From NCBI GenBank assembly GCA_964217345.1, contig CAXPJI010000025.1, positions 23,657 to 87,656 on the forward strand: DNA of 64,000 nt. Reading direction: 5' to 3'. Every line of letters begins with the position of its first letter. Within the stretch, counting starts at the first letter, position 1. Origin of the DNA: UBA3478 sp964217345 (lineage in GTDB: Bacteria > Bacteroidota > Bacteroidia > Flavobacteriales > Flavobacteriaceae). The notes under the pieces were generated by a model, which was not told the DNA's origin, made no database searches, and saw nothing but the letters and a program-made list of their open reading frames with translations. This document shows, piece by piece, positions 44,859 to 54,199 of the stretch. The translations under genes were made by a program, and so were the position numbers.

Positions 44859-45905
44859 ATGAAATACAATACACTGAACGGAACAGATTTAGAAGTAAGT
44901 GAGATTTGTTTAGGAACCATGACTTGGGGTCGACAAAACTCTGAAAGTGAAGGTTTCGAACAGATGGATTATGCATTCGATCAGGGTATTAATTTCTGGG
45001 ATACGGCAGAGCTCTATCCGGTTCCTACACTGCCTGAGTTATATGGCGATACCGAAAAGATTATTGGTAATTGGCTTGCCAAAAATGGCCAACGTGATGA
45101 ATTAGTCATCGCGACGAAAATCGCAGGCAAGGCTCCTTTTACCAAACATATAAGAACTACAGGCTTTACTCCTGAGGGAATTGCCGAGGCGATCGATTTA
45201 AGCTTACAACGACTTAAGACCGATTATATTGATTTATATCAGTTGCACTGGCCAACGCGTAACACCAACTTCTTTGGAAAGCGCGACTACCCTGATGAGG
45301 CTTTTAAAACAGATGAGTGGAAGGACAATATTTATGAAGTCTTAACTGAACTAGGAAAGCAGATTGCCGCAGGCAAGATTCTACATATCGGGCTATCGAA
45401 TGAAACTCCCTGGGGAGTAATGCGATTCATTGAAGAACATAAAAGGGACGCTTCCTTACCCAAAATCGCAACCGTTCAGAACCCTTACAGTTTACTGAAT
45501 CGTTTATATGAAATCGGACTTTCTGAGGTTAGTCACCGAGAAAATGTAGGTTTATTGCCGTATTCTCCTCTTGGCTTTGGTGTTCTTTCTGGCAAGTACC
45601 TTGGCGGTAAATCACCCGAAGGGGCTCGTGTAACCCTGTTCCCGAATTATAGCCGTTATAGTGGTCCTATTGCGACCAAAGCAACTGAGGCCTATTGTGA
45701 AATTGCTCAGAAGCACGGCCTTAGTCTACCACAAATGTCGTTAGCGTATTTGCGCACTAAGCCTTTTGTTACTTCGACGATTATAGGGGCAACCTCGATG
45801 GAGCAACTAAAAGAAAATGTAGAAAGTGCTTCTTTAGTACTTAGCGAAGAGGTAATCGCGGCGATAGAAGAGGTTCATAATACCTACCCTAACCCAGCGC
45901 CTTAA
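44859..45905 (+). CDS. Aldo/keto reductase, Tas-like
   Basis: A 348-residue NADPH-dependent aldo/keto reductase similar in length and layout to E. coli Tas. The catalytic aspartate and tyrosine lie in WDTAELYPVP, the lysine in VIATKIAGK, and the histidine in YQLHWPTR. The C-terminal cofactor-binding part has TSTIIGATSMEQL. The physiological substrate is unknown. It shares 4 bases of overlap with the convergent radA and differs from the shorter YdhF-like reductase at 14494. Confidence 0.94.
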   Translation: MKYNTLNGTDLEVSEICLGTMTWGRQNSESEGFEQMDYAFDQGINFWDTAELYPVPTLPELYGDTEKIIGNWLAKNGQRDELVIATKIAGKAPFTKHIRTTGFTPEGIAEAIDLSLQRLKTDYIDLYQLHWPTRNTNFFGKRDYPDEAFKTDEWKDNIYEVLTELGKQIAAGKILHIGLSNETPWGVMRFIEEHKRDASLPKIATVQNPYSLLNRLYEIGLSEVSHRENVGLLPYSPLGFGVLSGKYLGGKSPEGARVTLFPNYSRYSGPIATKATEAYCEIAQKHGLSLPQMSLAYLRTKPFVTSTIIGATSMEQLKENVESASLVLSEEVIAAIEEVHNTYPNPAP

Positions 45906-47266
45906 TTCTTCGAGAAAATCTTAGCAACTACTTCTTCGATTTTTGCCACCTTGATAATACGTATTTGATGAGCCTTATTATCAATACTTGCATTTGAGGC
46001 GACAAAGATTGCCTTGAATCCTAATTTTTCGGCCTCGGCAATTCGCCTATCGATACTCTGTACCGATCTAATTTCTCCAGCAAGACCCACTTCAGCCGCG
46101 AAACAGATAGATGCAGGTAATGGTTTGTCTGCGTTGCTTGAAAGAACAGCCATGACAACACCAAGGTCTATTGCTGGATCATCGATATGTATTCCTCCAG
46201 TGATATTGAGAAAGACATCTTTGGTTCCCAACTTGAACCCCACCTTCTTTTCTAATACGGCTAAGAGCATGTTGAGTCGCTTGCTATTGAATCCTGTTGC
46301 AGATCGCTGAGGGGTTCCATAAACAGCGGTACTCACTAGCGCTTGGATTTCGATCATTAGCGGGCGCTGTCCTTCAAGAGTTGCCGCCACAGCAACGCCA
46401 CTTAAGGGCTCTTCATAATTGGAGAGTAGTAATTCAGAAGGGTTGGTAACCTCTCTTAGACCACCAGATAGCATTTCATAGATTCCAAGTTCAGCAGTGC
46501 TTCCGAATCGGTTTTTTAAAGATCTTAAGATGCGATACACATAGTTTCGATCTCCTTCAAATTGAAGAACGGTATCTACCATGTGCTCTAATAATTTCGG
46601 TCCTGCGAGCTGACCGTCTTTGGTGATATGCCCTACTAAAATCAGCGGTGTTCCTGTGGCTTTTGCATAGTAGGTGAGTTCTGCAGTGCACTCTCTAATT
46701 TGAGATACGGTTCCACTAGCAGATTCGAGTTTTGGAGATTGTAGGGTTTGAACCGAGTCTACGATGATAAGATCGGGCTGAACCGCTTCGATTTGAAGGC
46801 CGATAAGGTCGGTTTTAGTTTCAGCCAGCACGTAACAATTCTCTTGGTTAGATTGAATTCTATCTGCTCGAAGCTTAATCTGCTTCTCACTTTCTTCTCC
46901 CGAAACATAAAGAACTTTTTTACCTAAGGAAAGTGCAATTTGTAGGAGTAGGGTACTTTTTCCTATTCCAGGTTCACCCCCAAGAAGGATTACCGAACCG
47001 GGTACTAATCCGCCCCCTAAAACTCTATTAAATTCTTGATCCCTAGTATCAATTCGGGTTTCAGTCTCGAAGTTTATTTCGTCTAATTTTTGAGCTTTCT
47101 TTTTGGTCTGTAGGGCAGTGGTGCCGATTACAGGAGCTTCTGATGCTGGACTAATCGTCTCTTCAACAAGGGTGTTCCATTCTTTACAGGCAGAACATTG
47201 ACCTTTCCATTGCGCAGATTGGGCGCCACAGTTCTGACAGAAATAAGCCGTTTTAACTTTTGCCAT
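45902..47266 (-). CDS. radA: DNA repair protein RadA
   Basis: A 454-residue RecA-related helicase that promotes branch migration in recombination. It has the N-terminal four-cysteine zinc finger (C10, C13, C24, C27 in YFCQNCGAQSAQWKG...CSAC), a RecA-like core with Walker A GGEPGIGKST, the RadA-specific KNRFG motif and a C-terminal Lon-protease-like domain (CFAAEVGLAGEIRSV) lacking catalytic residues. It is the last gene of panC-panD-UPF0104-radA, 2 bases after the UPF0104 stop. Confidence 0.96.
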   Translation of the reverse strand: MAKVKTAYFCQNCGAQSAQWKGQCSACKEWNTLVEETISPASEAPVIGTTALQTKKKAQKLDEINFETETRIDTRDQEFNRVLGGGLVPGSVILLGGEPGIGKSTLLLQIALSLGKKVLYVSGEESEKQIKLRADRIQSNQENCYVLAETKTDLIGLQIEAVQPDLIIVDSVQTLQSPKLESASGTVSQIRECTAELTYYAKATGTPLILVGHITKDGQLAGPKLLEHMVDTVLQFEGDRNYVYRILRSLKNRFGSTAELGIYEMLSGGLREVTNPSELLLSNYEEPLSGVAVAATLEGQRPLMIEIQALVSTAVYGTPQRSATGFNSKRLNMLLAVLEKKVGFKLGTKDVFLNITGGIHIDDPAIDLGVVMAVLSSNADKPLPASICFAAEVGLAGEIRSVQSIDRRIAEAEKLGFKAIFVASNASIDNKAHQIRIIKVAKIEEVVAKIFSKN

Positions 47267-47268
47267 AC

Positions 47269-48237
47269 CTAACGATTACGATACACTAAAGGTAGGGTAA
47301 GAAAACAAAGTGCACCGAAAAGAACAATCATGAGGGTTTGGGAGATCCAAAGAATCCAACCAAAGGCCTCTCCTGAAGCAAAAGATATACCGAATAATGC
47401 GAGTGAAGCTCGAACAGCGATCGGATATAAACCTACCCCTCCGTTGGTAGTGGTCATTGCAAAAGATCCAGCTATGAACGCGATAAGAAGTTCAGATAGA
47501 CCTAAATGAATCGTCTCTGGAACCGTGAATTTAATTACCCAAAACATGGCGACGTAGCAGGCCCAGATAAATAGGGTATGGCCTAAAAAAGCCATTCTAT
47601 TTTTCATTCGAAACACCGAAAGAAGACCACTTTTAATCCCCTCTAAAAAGTCGCGTAACTTGGTAAGGAGTGAAGATGAACTCGATTTGAGTATCCGAAT
47701 GGTTAGAAGCAAGCCAACTACAGCTACAACCACCACTGCGATGGATAAAATTAGGGCGTTTTGATTCTCCTGTAAGAGCATTAATAGTCGTTCAGTTTGT
47801 AGTATGAGAGCCAATAGAATAACTAGAAGAAGCATGATTAAATCAATGATCCGCTCTGTTACGATAGTGCCAAAGCCTTTATCGAAAGGAACTTTTTCGT
47901 AAGTTCTTAGCGAAGTGGCTCTCAAGACTTCCCCAGATCTTGGGATTCCCAGATTAGCAAAATAGGCCATCATTACGAAGTAAAAATTTGCTAACGTCGA
48001 AGGGTGGTAGCCCAGTGGACGAAGCAGATAATTTGCTCGGATGGCTCTCGACAAATGGCTTAATAACGCTAGTAAAATAGAAGCGCCCACAAACCAAGGG
48101 TTTGCGGATTGGATGTAGGTTAAAATCTCTTTGCGAACAGCCTCGGGGGTGTTGAGGTAAGAATAAAGGATTAAAAAGGCCCCTAAAGCGATAGGCAAAA
48201 GGGTTTTGAAAAGCTTTCCGATCGACTTTGAAGCCAT
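47269..48237 (-). CDS. UPF0104/LPG_synthase_TM family membrane protein
   Basis: A 322-residue inner-membrane protein with about eight hydrophobic helices. It carries the family features ANFYFVMMAYFANLGIPRSGEVLRA and AGSFAMTTTNGGVGLYPIAVR, both of which are seen in the YbhN/flippase-like domain of lysylphosphatidylglycerol synthases, but lacks a synthetase domain. It may move lipids or lipid-linked molecules; this is unproved. Its start overlaps the panD stop by one base (TAATG). Confidence 0.9.
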   Translation of the reverse strand: MASKSIGKLFKTLLPIALGAFLILYSYLNTPEAVRKEILTYIQSANPWFVGASILLALLSHLSRAIRANYLLRPLGYHPSTLANFYFVMMAYFANLGIPRSGEVLRATSLRTYEKVPFDKGFGTIVTERIIDLIMLLLVILLALILQTERLLMLLQENQNALILSIAVVVVAVVGLLLTIRILKSSSSSLLTKLRDFLEGIKSGLLSVFRMKNRMAFLGHTLFIWACYVAMFWVIKFTVPETIHLGLSELLIAFIAGSFAMTTTNGGVGLYPIAVRASLALFGISFASGEAFGWILWISQTLMIVLFGALCFLTLPLVYRNR

Positions 48238-48590
48238 TAAGATTTTAGCAAGTTGGTGTTTTCGTCGGGAAAGACTACCGCTGGTTGAAACTGACGAGCC
48301 TCTTCCATGCTCATATAGCCATAGGCCATGATAATTATAATATCCCCAGGGGCTACTCGTCGAGCAGCTGCTCCGTTTAGAGTGATCTCTCCACTTCCTC
48401 TAGGACCAGGTATAGCGTAGGTTTCTAGACGTTCTCCGTTATTATTGTTGACTACTTGAACCTTCTCACCTCGAATGAGATTGACAGCGTCCATTAGGTC
48501 TTCATCAATAGTGATACTTCCTATGTAGTTTAAATCAGCTCCTGTGACTTTAACTCGGTGAATCTTCGATTTTACTACTTCAATCATCAT
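48237..48590 (-). CDS. panD: Aspartate 1-decarboxylase
   Basis: Makes beta-alanine from aspartate for pantothenate and coenzyme A. The 117-residue proenzyme self-cleaves between G24 and S25 (IGSITID) to form the pyruvoyl cofactor. The later VVNNNNGERLETYAIPG and GDIIIIMAYG segments match the family. It lies 21 bases after panC, so both parts of the pathway to pantothenate are made together. Confidence 0.96.
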   Translation of the reverse strand: MMIEVVKSKIHRVKVTGADLNYIGSITIDEDLMDAVNLIRGEKVQVVNNNNGERLETYAIPGPRGSGEITLNGAAARRVAPGDIIIIMAYGYMSMEEARQFQPAVVFPDENTNLLKS

Positions 48591-48611
48591 CGGTGCAAAG
48601 GTAGCGACTAA

Positions 48612-49460
48612 TTAATTCATAGCAAGGTTATCGATAAGACGAACCCCATCGATTTTTGCTGCAATAAAAGCTCTGTATTTCTTGTTTTTCTTGCGCTCTG
48701 AATGAGCGGATAGCTTAGTGGCTTCAGCAATTTCAAAGTATTCAAGCTCAAATGAAGTGTTCGACTTGAACGCCTCGGTTACTGCCTTTCTAATCTTTGG
48801 TAGAGACATCGAGGTGAATCGACGTTTGGCCCAGAGAAGTTGCTGGTAAATAAAAGTGGCTTCTGAAATGGCTACTGAGTTTAGTCTTTGATTTCTAGAG
48901 CTCATCGCTAAACCCGAATCTTCGCGAACAATTCCACACCCGACGATCTTAACACCTAAACGTTTTTGCTTAGCGACCCGCGATATAATCAGTAATTGTT
49001 GATAGTCTTTCTCTCCGAAATAAGCGTGATGCGGGCGCACAATTCTAAGAAGGCGTTCCACAATAGTGGCTACCCCATCGAAATGCCCTGGTCGATTGGG
49101 CCCTTCCATCACCTGGTCTAGTCCTTTGAAATCGTATTTTTTAGACGATACATCTCCACCATAAATATCATTGGCCTCTGGTGCATAAACCCAGATTTCA
49201 CCCTTTTCTGAGGAGAGTAAATTCAGATCTTTGTCAAGGGTTCTCGGGTAGGCGGCCAGGTCGTTTATATCGTTGAATTGGGTAGGGTTCACAAAAATGC
49301 TGACTATTGTGATATCGTTTTGGTAGAGCGAGCGTTTAACTAAACTCAGGTGTCCTGAATGTAGCGCTCCCATCGTTGGTACAAGGCCTACACTGCGTTT
49401 TTTCGATTTTTCAGAGCGGAGGGCTTTTTGTAGATCAGCAGTGCTAGTATAGAGTTGCAT
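48612..49460 (-). CDS. panC: Pantothenate synthetase
   Basis: Joins beta-alanine and pantoate using ATP. About 282 residues from the ATG at 49460 (MQLYTSTADLQKAL), with the HIGH-type motif in PTMGALHSGHLSL and the later FGEKDYQQL and AMSSRNQRL segments. The frame runs 23 codons further upstream, but that part does not look like the family and would overlap the -7 and -33 boxes. It heads the panC-panD-UPF0104-radA run. Confidence 0.95.
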   Translation of the reverse strand: MQLYTSTADLQKALRSEKSKKRSVGLVPTMGALHSGHLSLVKRSLYQNDITIVSIFVNPTQFNDINDLAAYPRTLDKDLNLLSSEKGEIWVYAPEANDIYGGDVSSKKYDFKGLDQVMEGPNRPGHFDGVATIVERLLRIVRPHHAYFGEKDYQQLLIISRVAKQKRLGVKIVGCGIVREDSGLAMSSRNQRLNSVAISEATFIYQQLLWAKRRFTSMSLPKIRKAVTEAFKSNTSFELEYFEIAEATKLSAHSERKKNKKYRAFIAAKIDGVRLIDNLAMN

Positions 49461-49478
49461 TTGAGCGAGTTGAGGGCC

Positions 49479-49508
49479 TAAAAATACCACAAATGGGCTT
49501 ATCCACAA
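49479..49508 (-). promoter_or_regulatory. Putative panC promoter
   Basis: On the minus strand TTG (49506-49508) is followed after exactly 19 bases by TATTTTTA (49479-49486), one mismatch from TAnnTTTG, 18 bases before the panC ATG. The spacing fits the Bacteroidota consensus well. Confidence 0.45.
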
Positions 49509-49516
49509 TAATTTCT

Positions 49517-49524
49517 TATCTTTG
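49517..49524 (+). promoter_or_regulatory. Putative -7 element for the starch-synthase-like gene
   Basis: TATCTTTG matches TAnnTTTG exactly, 34 bases before the ATG at 49559, giving a leader of about 30 bases. It lies back to back with the panC promoter. Confidence 0.4.
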
Positions 49525-49558
49525 TCCACTGCTTTTTTGAGTACAAAATCAAGGGTTT

Positions 49559-50368
49559 ATGAATGGAAAAAGGATTTTATTTGTTTCGTCAGAACTAGTA
49601 CCCTATTTGCCAGAGAATGATGTTTCGTCAATGTCGTACGAAGCACCGAGAGTGGTAAATAACAACGGGGGTCAAATACGCATATTTATGCCTCGTTATG
49701 GGTCGATCAATGAGCGCAGACACCAGCTGCACGAAGTGATCCGTCTGTCTGGAATGAATTTAGTCGTGAATGATATGGATATGCCTTTGATCATCAAGGT
49801 AGCCTCGATTCCTAAAGAACGCATTCAGGTTTACTTCATTGATAACGAAGAGTATTTTAAAAGAAAGGCAACGTTTACGGATAAGGAAGGGAAACTTTTC
49901 AAGGATAATGACGAGCGCGCTATTTTCTTTGCTAAAGGTGTCATTGAGACGGTCAAGAAATTAAACTGGGCGCCCGACATCATTCACGTTCACGGATGGA
50001 TGGCTTCCTTACTACCTCTTTATCTTCGCACCTGCTATAAAGACGAGCCTATTTTTGCAGAGTCTAAGATTGTAACTTCAATTTACAACCAAGGATTTGA
50101 AGGGGATCTTCCCGGAGATATTTGCAAAAAAGTTGCTTTTGATGGGGTGGAGACCTCAGAAATTGCAAGCCTTGAGGAGCCAAATCATACGAATTTGTTA
50201 AAAGTGGCTGCAGATCATTCAGATGGGATTATTTTAGCAAGCGAAAACCTACCAGAAGAAATCAAGTCGTATTGTGAAGCCTATGACAAGCCTGTTCTTC
50301 CTTATGTTTCTCCGCAAGAGACCGAAGAGGCTTACCTTAAGTTTTACAACGATCAACTATCTGACTAA
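49559..50368 (+). CDS. Glycogen/starch synthase N-terminal domain protein
   Basis: A 269-residue protein that matches only the N-terminal half of GT5 glycogen/starch synthases: KRILFVSSELVPYL, the GGQIRIFMPRYG pattern, and PDIIHVHGWMASLLPLYLR. The second Rossmann domain, which holds the nucleotide-sugar-binding and catalytic residues of GT5 enzymes, is absent and the protein ends naturally. This short form next to panC and a DUF4270 gene is usual in flavobacteria, so it is a family of its own and probably not an active glycogen synthase. The DUF4270 gene starts 9 bases later. Confidence 0.88.
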   Translation: MNGKRILFVSSELVPYLPENDVSSMSYEAPRVVNNNGGQIRIFMPRYGSINERRHQLHEVIRLSGMNLVVNDMDMPLIIKVASIPKERIQVYFIDNEEYFKRKATFTDKEGKLFKDNDERAIFFAKGVIETVKKLNWAPDIIHVHGWMASLLPLYLRTCYKDEPIFAESKIVTSIYNQGFEGDLPGDICKKVAFDGVETSEIASLEEPNHTNLLKVAADHSDGIILASENLPEEIKSYCEAYDKPVLPYVSPQETEEAYLKFYNDQLSD

Positions 50369-50377
50369 CTCGTCTCT

Positions 50378-52219
50378 ATGACCACATACCGCCTACGCCG
50401 CCACATCGGCGCTGCAATAGCCCTAGTATTACTTGTTGTTTTTAGTGCTTGTGAAAAGGATACCTACACCTTAGGCCAAGCGGTTATTGAGGGAGAGCCC
50501 TTTAGTACAAACCGTATTGATTATCCTATTGAGAGTATTAAGCAGTTAAAGATTGATCGGGTACAAACGAGTCAACTTCCCATCTTTCAGCTAGGGAATT
50601 TTAAAGACCCTGTCTTCGGTACTACTAGCGCTCAGATCCTTACAGAAGTGCAACTTACAGAGGTTAAGCCCATTTTTGGAAGACTTTCAGCAGATACAGA
50701 GACCCTACAGGATGTCTCGGGTAACAACGATACCTTGAACGAAAATGAAACGGTGGTAAGAGCGAGACTGTATATCCCTTTTCAGAAAGTTCCTGCCTCG
50801 TCGCAAGATTCTGATAGCGATGGTGTTCAAGACGCTTTTGACGCTGATCCCAACGATATTAACAGTGATAGTGATGGAGATGGGCTTACCGATAACGAAG
50901 AACGTTTACGCGGAACAGATCCGCTCAACGCCGATACCGATGGGGACGGCATCAATGATTTAGACGATGAAAGTACTGCATCGAACTCTTACGCGAAGCG
51001 TATATCTCTAGATAGCATTTATTCGTTCTCAGGAAACGATGTGTTTGATTTAACCGTTCGACACAGTGATTTCTTTTTGAGAGATCATGAGCCTACTAGT
51101 GGGTTTCTTGATCCTTCAGCCTATTTTTCAGACGATTCATCAAAGTTTGAGGATTTTCTAGGGGCTGTACTTTTTGAGGGTAAAGACACCATTAGCGAGT
51201 TCCAGTACATCGAATATCAAATGGATGACCCAGATACCGAAGAAGACGAGTCGGCTTTTACAGATGCTTCTAAAACAAAGGATCCAGGTGTTTATGTAGA
51301 TCTAGACCCAGACTTCTTTCAAACGATGATTTTGGACAAAGAAGGAGGTTCAGAATTATTATCTCGTTCGAATTTCAAAGATCATTTTCGTGGCATTCAC
51401 CTTTCTTTAGCGGCAGATAACGATTTGATGATGCTTTTAAATTTAACCTCAGGTTATATCGAAGTTGATTACACTTATGATTTTTGGAATACCCAAGACG
51501 ATAGTGATGCGAGCAATGATGCTGTTGATACCGAGGAACGTAGTTTCAGATTAAACTTAGTCTCTGGAGGGTCTTTCGGTATTACCAGTGGTAACGCGGT
51601 GAATACTTGGACTGCCGAGAATAACGTCTCAATCATTGATAACCAAGATTTTGTAGAGCGTGTTTACCTTAAAGGGGGTAGCGGTTATCTAGCACAGTTT
51701 CAAATTCCTGATGAAATTATTGAAGAGATTAAAGCTAATAATTGGCTCGTAAACGAAGCAAGTATTGTTTTTCACGTGGATCAAGATGCCATGCAACAGT
51801 ACCCAGAACAGCCGTCACGCTTATACTTGTTCAAAGAGGGGAGTAATCTACCCGTTTATGATGCAATGACAGAAACGTCTACTAACGAAACCCCACTGGG
51901 AATCTTCTTGAATTACGACGGGATATTAAAATATGATACTGAAGGCAAAAGCTCTCATTATACCGTTCGATTAACCGATTATGTGAATCATGTGGTTCTT
52001 AGAGACTCAGTTAATGTTCCGATCAACGTTGCAGTAAGTGCGAACATTGGTCTTCCTGTTACCTACGCGGCTAAGGTTTCGGATTCAGATGAGGTGGTTT
52101 CCTACCCTCAGATGAGCGCTGCAACTCCATTAAGTACAGTGCTCTATGGTTCGAATGCCACAGTACCTGAAGATAAGCGCTTAGAGCTTCGCATCTATTA
52201 CACTCAAATTCAGGATTAA
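50378..52219 (+). CDS. DUF4270 lipoprotein with thrombospondin type 3 (calcium-binding) repeats
   Basis: A 613-residue predicted lipoprotein (lipobox VFSAC, C25). The first ~120 residues match the DUF4270 start (TLGQAVIEGEPFSTNRIDYP and KIDRVQTSQLPIFQLGNF). At ~146-198 there are aspartate-rich repeats (SDSDGVQDAFDADPN, SDGDGLTDNEERLRGTDPLN, TDGDGINDLDDE) of the thrombospondin type 3 type that bind calcium, then a long beta-rich DUF4270 body. The function is unknown; the family sits at the flavobacterial cell surface. The gene forms a pair with the starch-synthase-like gene. Confidence 0.9.
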   Translation: MTTYRLRRHIGAAIALVLLVVFSACEKDTYTLGQAVIEGEPFSTNRIDYPIESIKQLKIDRVQTSQLPIFQLGNFKDPVFGTTSAQILTEVQLTEVKPIFGRLSADTETLQDVSGNNDTLNENETVVRARLYIPFQKVPASSQDSDSDGVQDAFDADPNDINSDSDGDGLTDNEERLRGTDPLNADTDGDGINDLDDESTASNSYAKRISLDSIYSFSGNDVFDLTVRHSDFFLRDHEPTSGFLDPSAYFSDDSSKFEDFLGAVLFEGKDTISEFQYIEYQMDDPDTEEDESAFTDASKTKDPGVYVDLDPDFFQTMILDKEGGSELLSRSNFKDHFRGIHLSLAADNDLMMLLNLTSGYIEVDYTYDFWNTQDDSDASNDAVDTEERSFRLNLVSGGSFGITSGNAVNTWTAENNVSIIDNQDFVERVYLKGGSGYLAQFQIPDEIIEEIKANNWLVNEASIVFHVDQDAMQQYPEQPSRLYLFKEGSNLPVYDAMTETSTNETPLGIFLNYDGILKYDTEGKSSHYTVRLTDYVNHVVLRDSVNVPINVAVSANIGLPVTYAAKVSDSDEVVSYPQMSAATPLSTVLYGSNATVPEDKRLELRIYYTQIQD

Positions 52220-52287
52220 ACATTGGCAATTACCGATTTCCTCTATATTCCAATACTTATTGGGGTCATTTCCCTTTTGTTTTTTCC

Positions 52288-52295
52288 TAATTTTG
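52288..52295 (+). promoter_or_regulatory. Putative -7 element for glmS
   Basis: TAATTTTG matches TAnnTTTG exactly, 19 bases before the glmS ATG. A 14-base dyad CCAATA-CT-TATTGG lies upstream at 52250-52263 and could be an operator. I see no sign of a glmS ribozyme. Confidence 0.4.
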
Positions 52296-52314
52296 AACCC
52301 TAAACAACCCAATT

Positions 52315-54162
52315 ATGTGCGGAATTGTAGGATATGTCGGTTCGCGAGAAGCTTTCCCAGTAGTTATTAAAGGACTTCAACGTTTAGAATATCGGGGCTA
52401 TGATAGTGCCGGAGTAATGTTGTATGACGGCAGTGAAGTTCGAGTCAGCAAAACTAAAGGAAAGGTTTTTGATTTAAAGACAAAGGCAGAAGGCGAACAG
52501 AATACTAAAGGTTCTTTAGGTATAGGTCATACACGCTGGGCTACTCATGGTGTGCCAAACGATGTCAATGCGCATCCCCATCAATCGAACTCTGGTCGTA
52601 TTGTTGCTATTCACAACGGGATTATTGAAAACTACGCCCCCATTAAACAAACTCTTGAAAAAAGAGGATATACTTTTCAATCAGACACAGATACAGAAGT
52701 ACTCGTAAATCTCATCGAAGAGATACAAATTAAGGAGGAGGTTTCGCTTACCAAGGCAGTTAGGCTTGCCCTGAATGAGGTGGTGGGAGCCTATGCTCTG
52801 GTGGTTTTTGATGTATCTGATCCATCGACTCTCGTTACCGCACGAATGGGGAGTCCGCTTGCTATCGGAGTAGGAGAGAACGAATTTTTTGTCGCCTCTG
52901 ACGCTAGTCCTTTCATCGAATTCACTTCAAATGCGATTTATCTAGAGGATGGTGAAATGGCAACCATTCGCTTAGATAAAGAAGTGTCAGTTAGAAAGAT
53001 TGCCAACGATAAGAAGGTTAATCCTTTTATTCATGAGCTTCAATTGTCGCTTGACGAGATCGAAAAGGGCGGATATGACCACTTCATGCTCAAAGAAATC
53101 TATGAGCAACCCAAAGCAATTCGAGATACTTATCGCGGTAGGTTAAATGTCGAATCGGGTCTGATTAAAATGGCTGGAATAGACAATCACCTCGACAAGT
53201 TTCTCAATGCGAAACGAATCATTATTGCGGCTTGTGGCACTTCTTGGCATGCAGGATTGGTCGCCGAATATATCTTTGAAGACCTTACTCGTATACCCGT
53301 AGAGGTTGAATACGCTTCTGAATTTCGATATCGCAACCCCGTAATCGGTCCTGGAGATGTCCTTATTGCTATCTCACAGTCTGGTGAAACTGCTGATACT
53401 CTTGCTGCTATTAAGATGGCAAAGAGTCGCGGAGCCTTTGTTTTTGGAGTATGTAATGTGGTAGGTTCGTCAATTGCCCGCGAAACGCACGCAGGAGCCT
53501 ACACCCATGCAGGCCCTGAAATTGGGGTAGCTTCGACGAAAGCTTTCACAACTCAAATTACTGTACTAACCTTAATTGCCTTAAAGCTAGCCAAAGAAAA
53601 AGCTACTATTGGTGATTCTGAGTATGCACATCTAGTTAAGGAGTTGGACTCGATTCCTTCGCACATTGAAACCGTACTTCAATCCGAAGCAGCAATCAAA
53701 GAAATTGCTGAGGTTTATCACCAATCAACCAATAGTCTTTATCTAGGTCGAGGTTATAATTTCCCAGTAGCACTTGAAGGAGCACTCAAATTAAAGGAGA
53801 TTAGTTATATCCATGCCGAAGGGTATCCAGCTGCAGAAATGAAACACGGCCCAATCGCTCTTATCGATGATTCGATGCCAGTATTCGTTGTAGCCATTAG
53901 AAAAGGGTACTATGAGAAGGTGGTAAGCAACATTCAAGAAATCAAGTCTCGAAAGGGTAAGATCATTGCGGTAGTAACCAAAGGAGATACTCAGGTGGCT
54001 GAATTAACCGATCACTGCATCGAAATTCCTGAAATCGAGGAGTCGCTTAGCCCTATGCTAACCACCATACCATTTCAACTATTATCTTATCATATTGCGA
54101 TTTTACGCGGATGTAACGTAGATCAGCCGCGAAATCTGGCTAAGTCAGTTACGGTGGAGTAA
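52315..54162 (+). CDS. glmS: Glutamine-fructose-6-phosphate aminotransferase (isomerizing)
   Basis: Makes glucosamine 6-phosphate from fructose 6-phosphate and glutamine, the entry to amino-sugar and cell-wall synthesis. The 615 residues include the N-terminal glutaminase with nucleophile C2 (MCGIVGYVGS), the family motif RLEYRGYDSAG, and two SIS domains (ACGTSWHAGLVAEY and SLYLGRGYNFPVALEGALKL). Processing of M1 would expose C2 as the active-site residue. Confidence 0.97.
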   Translation: MCGIVGYVGSREAFPVVIKGLQRLEYRGYDSAGVMLYDGSEVRVSKTKGKVFDLKTKAEGEQNTKGSLGIGHTRWATHGVPNDVNAHPHQSNSGRIVAIHNGIIENYAPIKQTLEKRGYTFQSDTDTEVLVNLIEEIQIKEEVSLTKAVRLALNEVVGAYALVVFDVSDPSTLVTARMGSPLAIGVGENEFFVASDASPFIEFTSNAIYLEDGEMATIRLDKEVSVRKIANDKKVNPFIHELQLSLDEIEKGGYDHFMLKEIYEQPKAIRDTYRGRLNVESGLIKMAGIDNHLDKFLNAKRIIIAACGTSWHAGLVAEYIFEDLTRIPVEVEYASEFRYRNPVIGPGDVLIAISQSGETADTLAAIKMAKSRGAFVFGVCNVVGSSIARETHAGAYTHAGPEIGVASTKAFTTQITVLTLIALKLAKEKATIGDSEYAHLVKELDSIPSHIETVLQSEAAIKEIAEVYHQSTNSLYLGRGYNFPVALEGALKLKEISYIHAEGYPAAEMKHGPIALIDDSMPVFVVAIRKGYYEKVVSNIQEIKSRKGKIIAVVTKGDTQVAELTDHCIEIPEIEESLSPMLTTIPFQLLSYHIAILRGCNVDQPRNLAKSVTVE

Positions 54163-54168
54163 CAATAT

Positions 54169-54198
54169 GCTCCTTTTATCGTCATAGATAAAAAGAGC
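54169..54198. repeat. 12-bp hairpin ending one base before a start codon
   Basis: GCTCCTTTTATC (54169-54180) and GATAAAAAGAGC (54187-54198) pair over 12 positions with one mismatch, loop GTCATA. It lies between the glmS stop and the ATG at 54200. There is no T tail, so it is not a standard terminator; it could hide the start codon region or mark the end of the glmS mRNA. Confidence 0.5.
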
Positions 54199-54199
54199 T

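Noticed and set aside
52223..52303. A 26-residue hydrophobic open frame from a TTG between the DUF4270 gene and glmS
   Set aside because: It overlaps the glmS -7 box and the dyad, starts at a rare codon, and T-rich spacers give hydrophobic translations by chance; no sign of a real gene.
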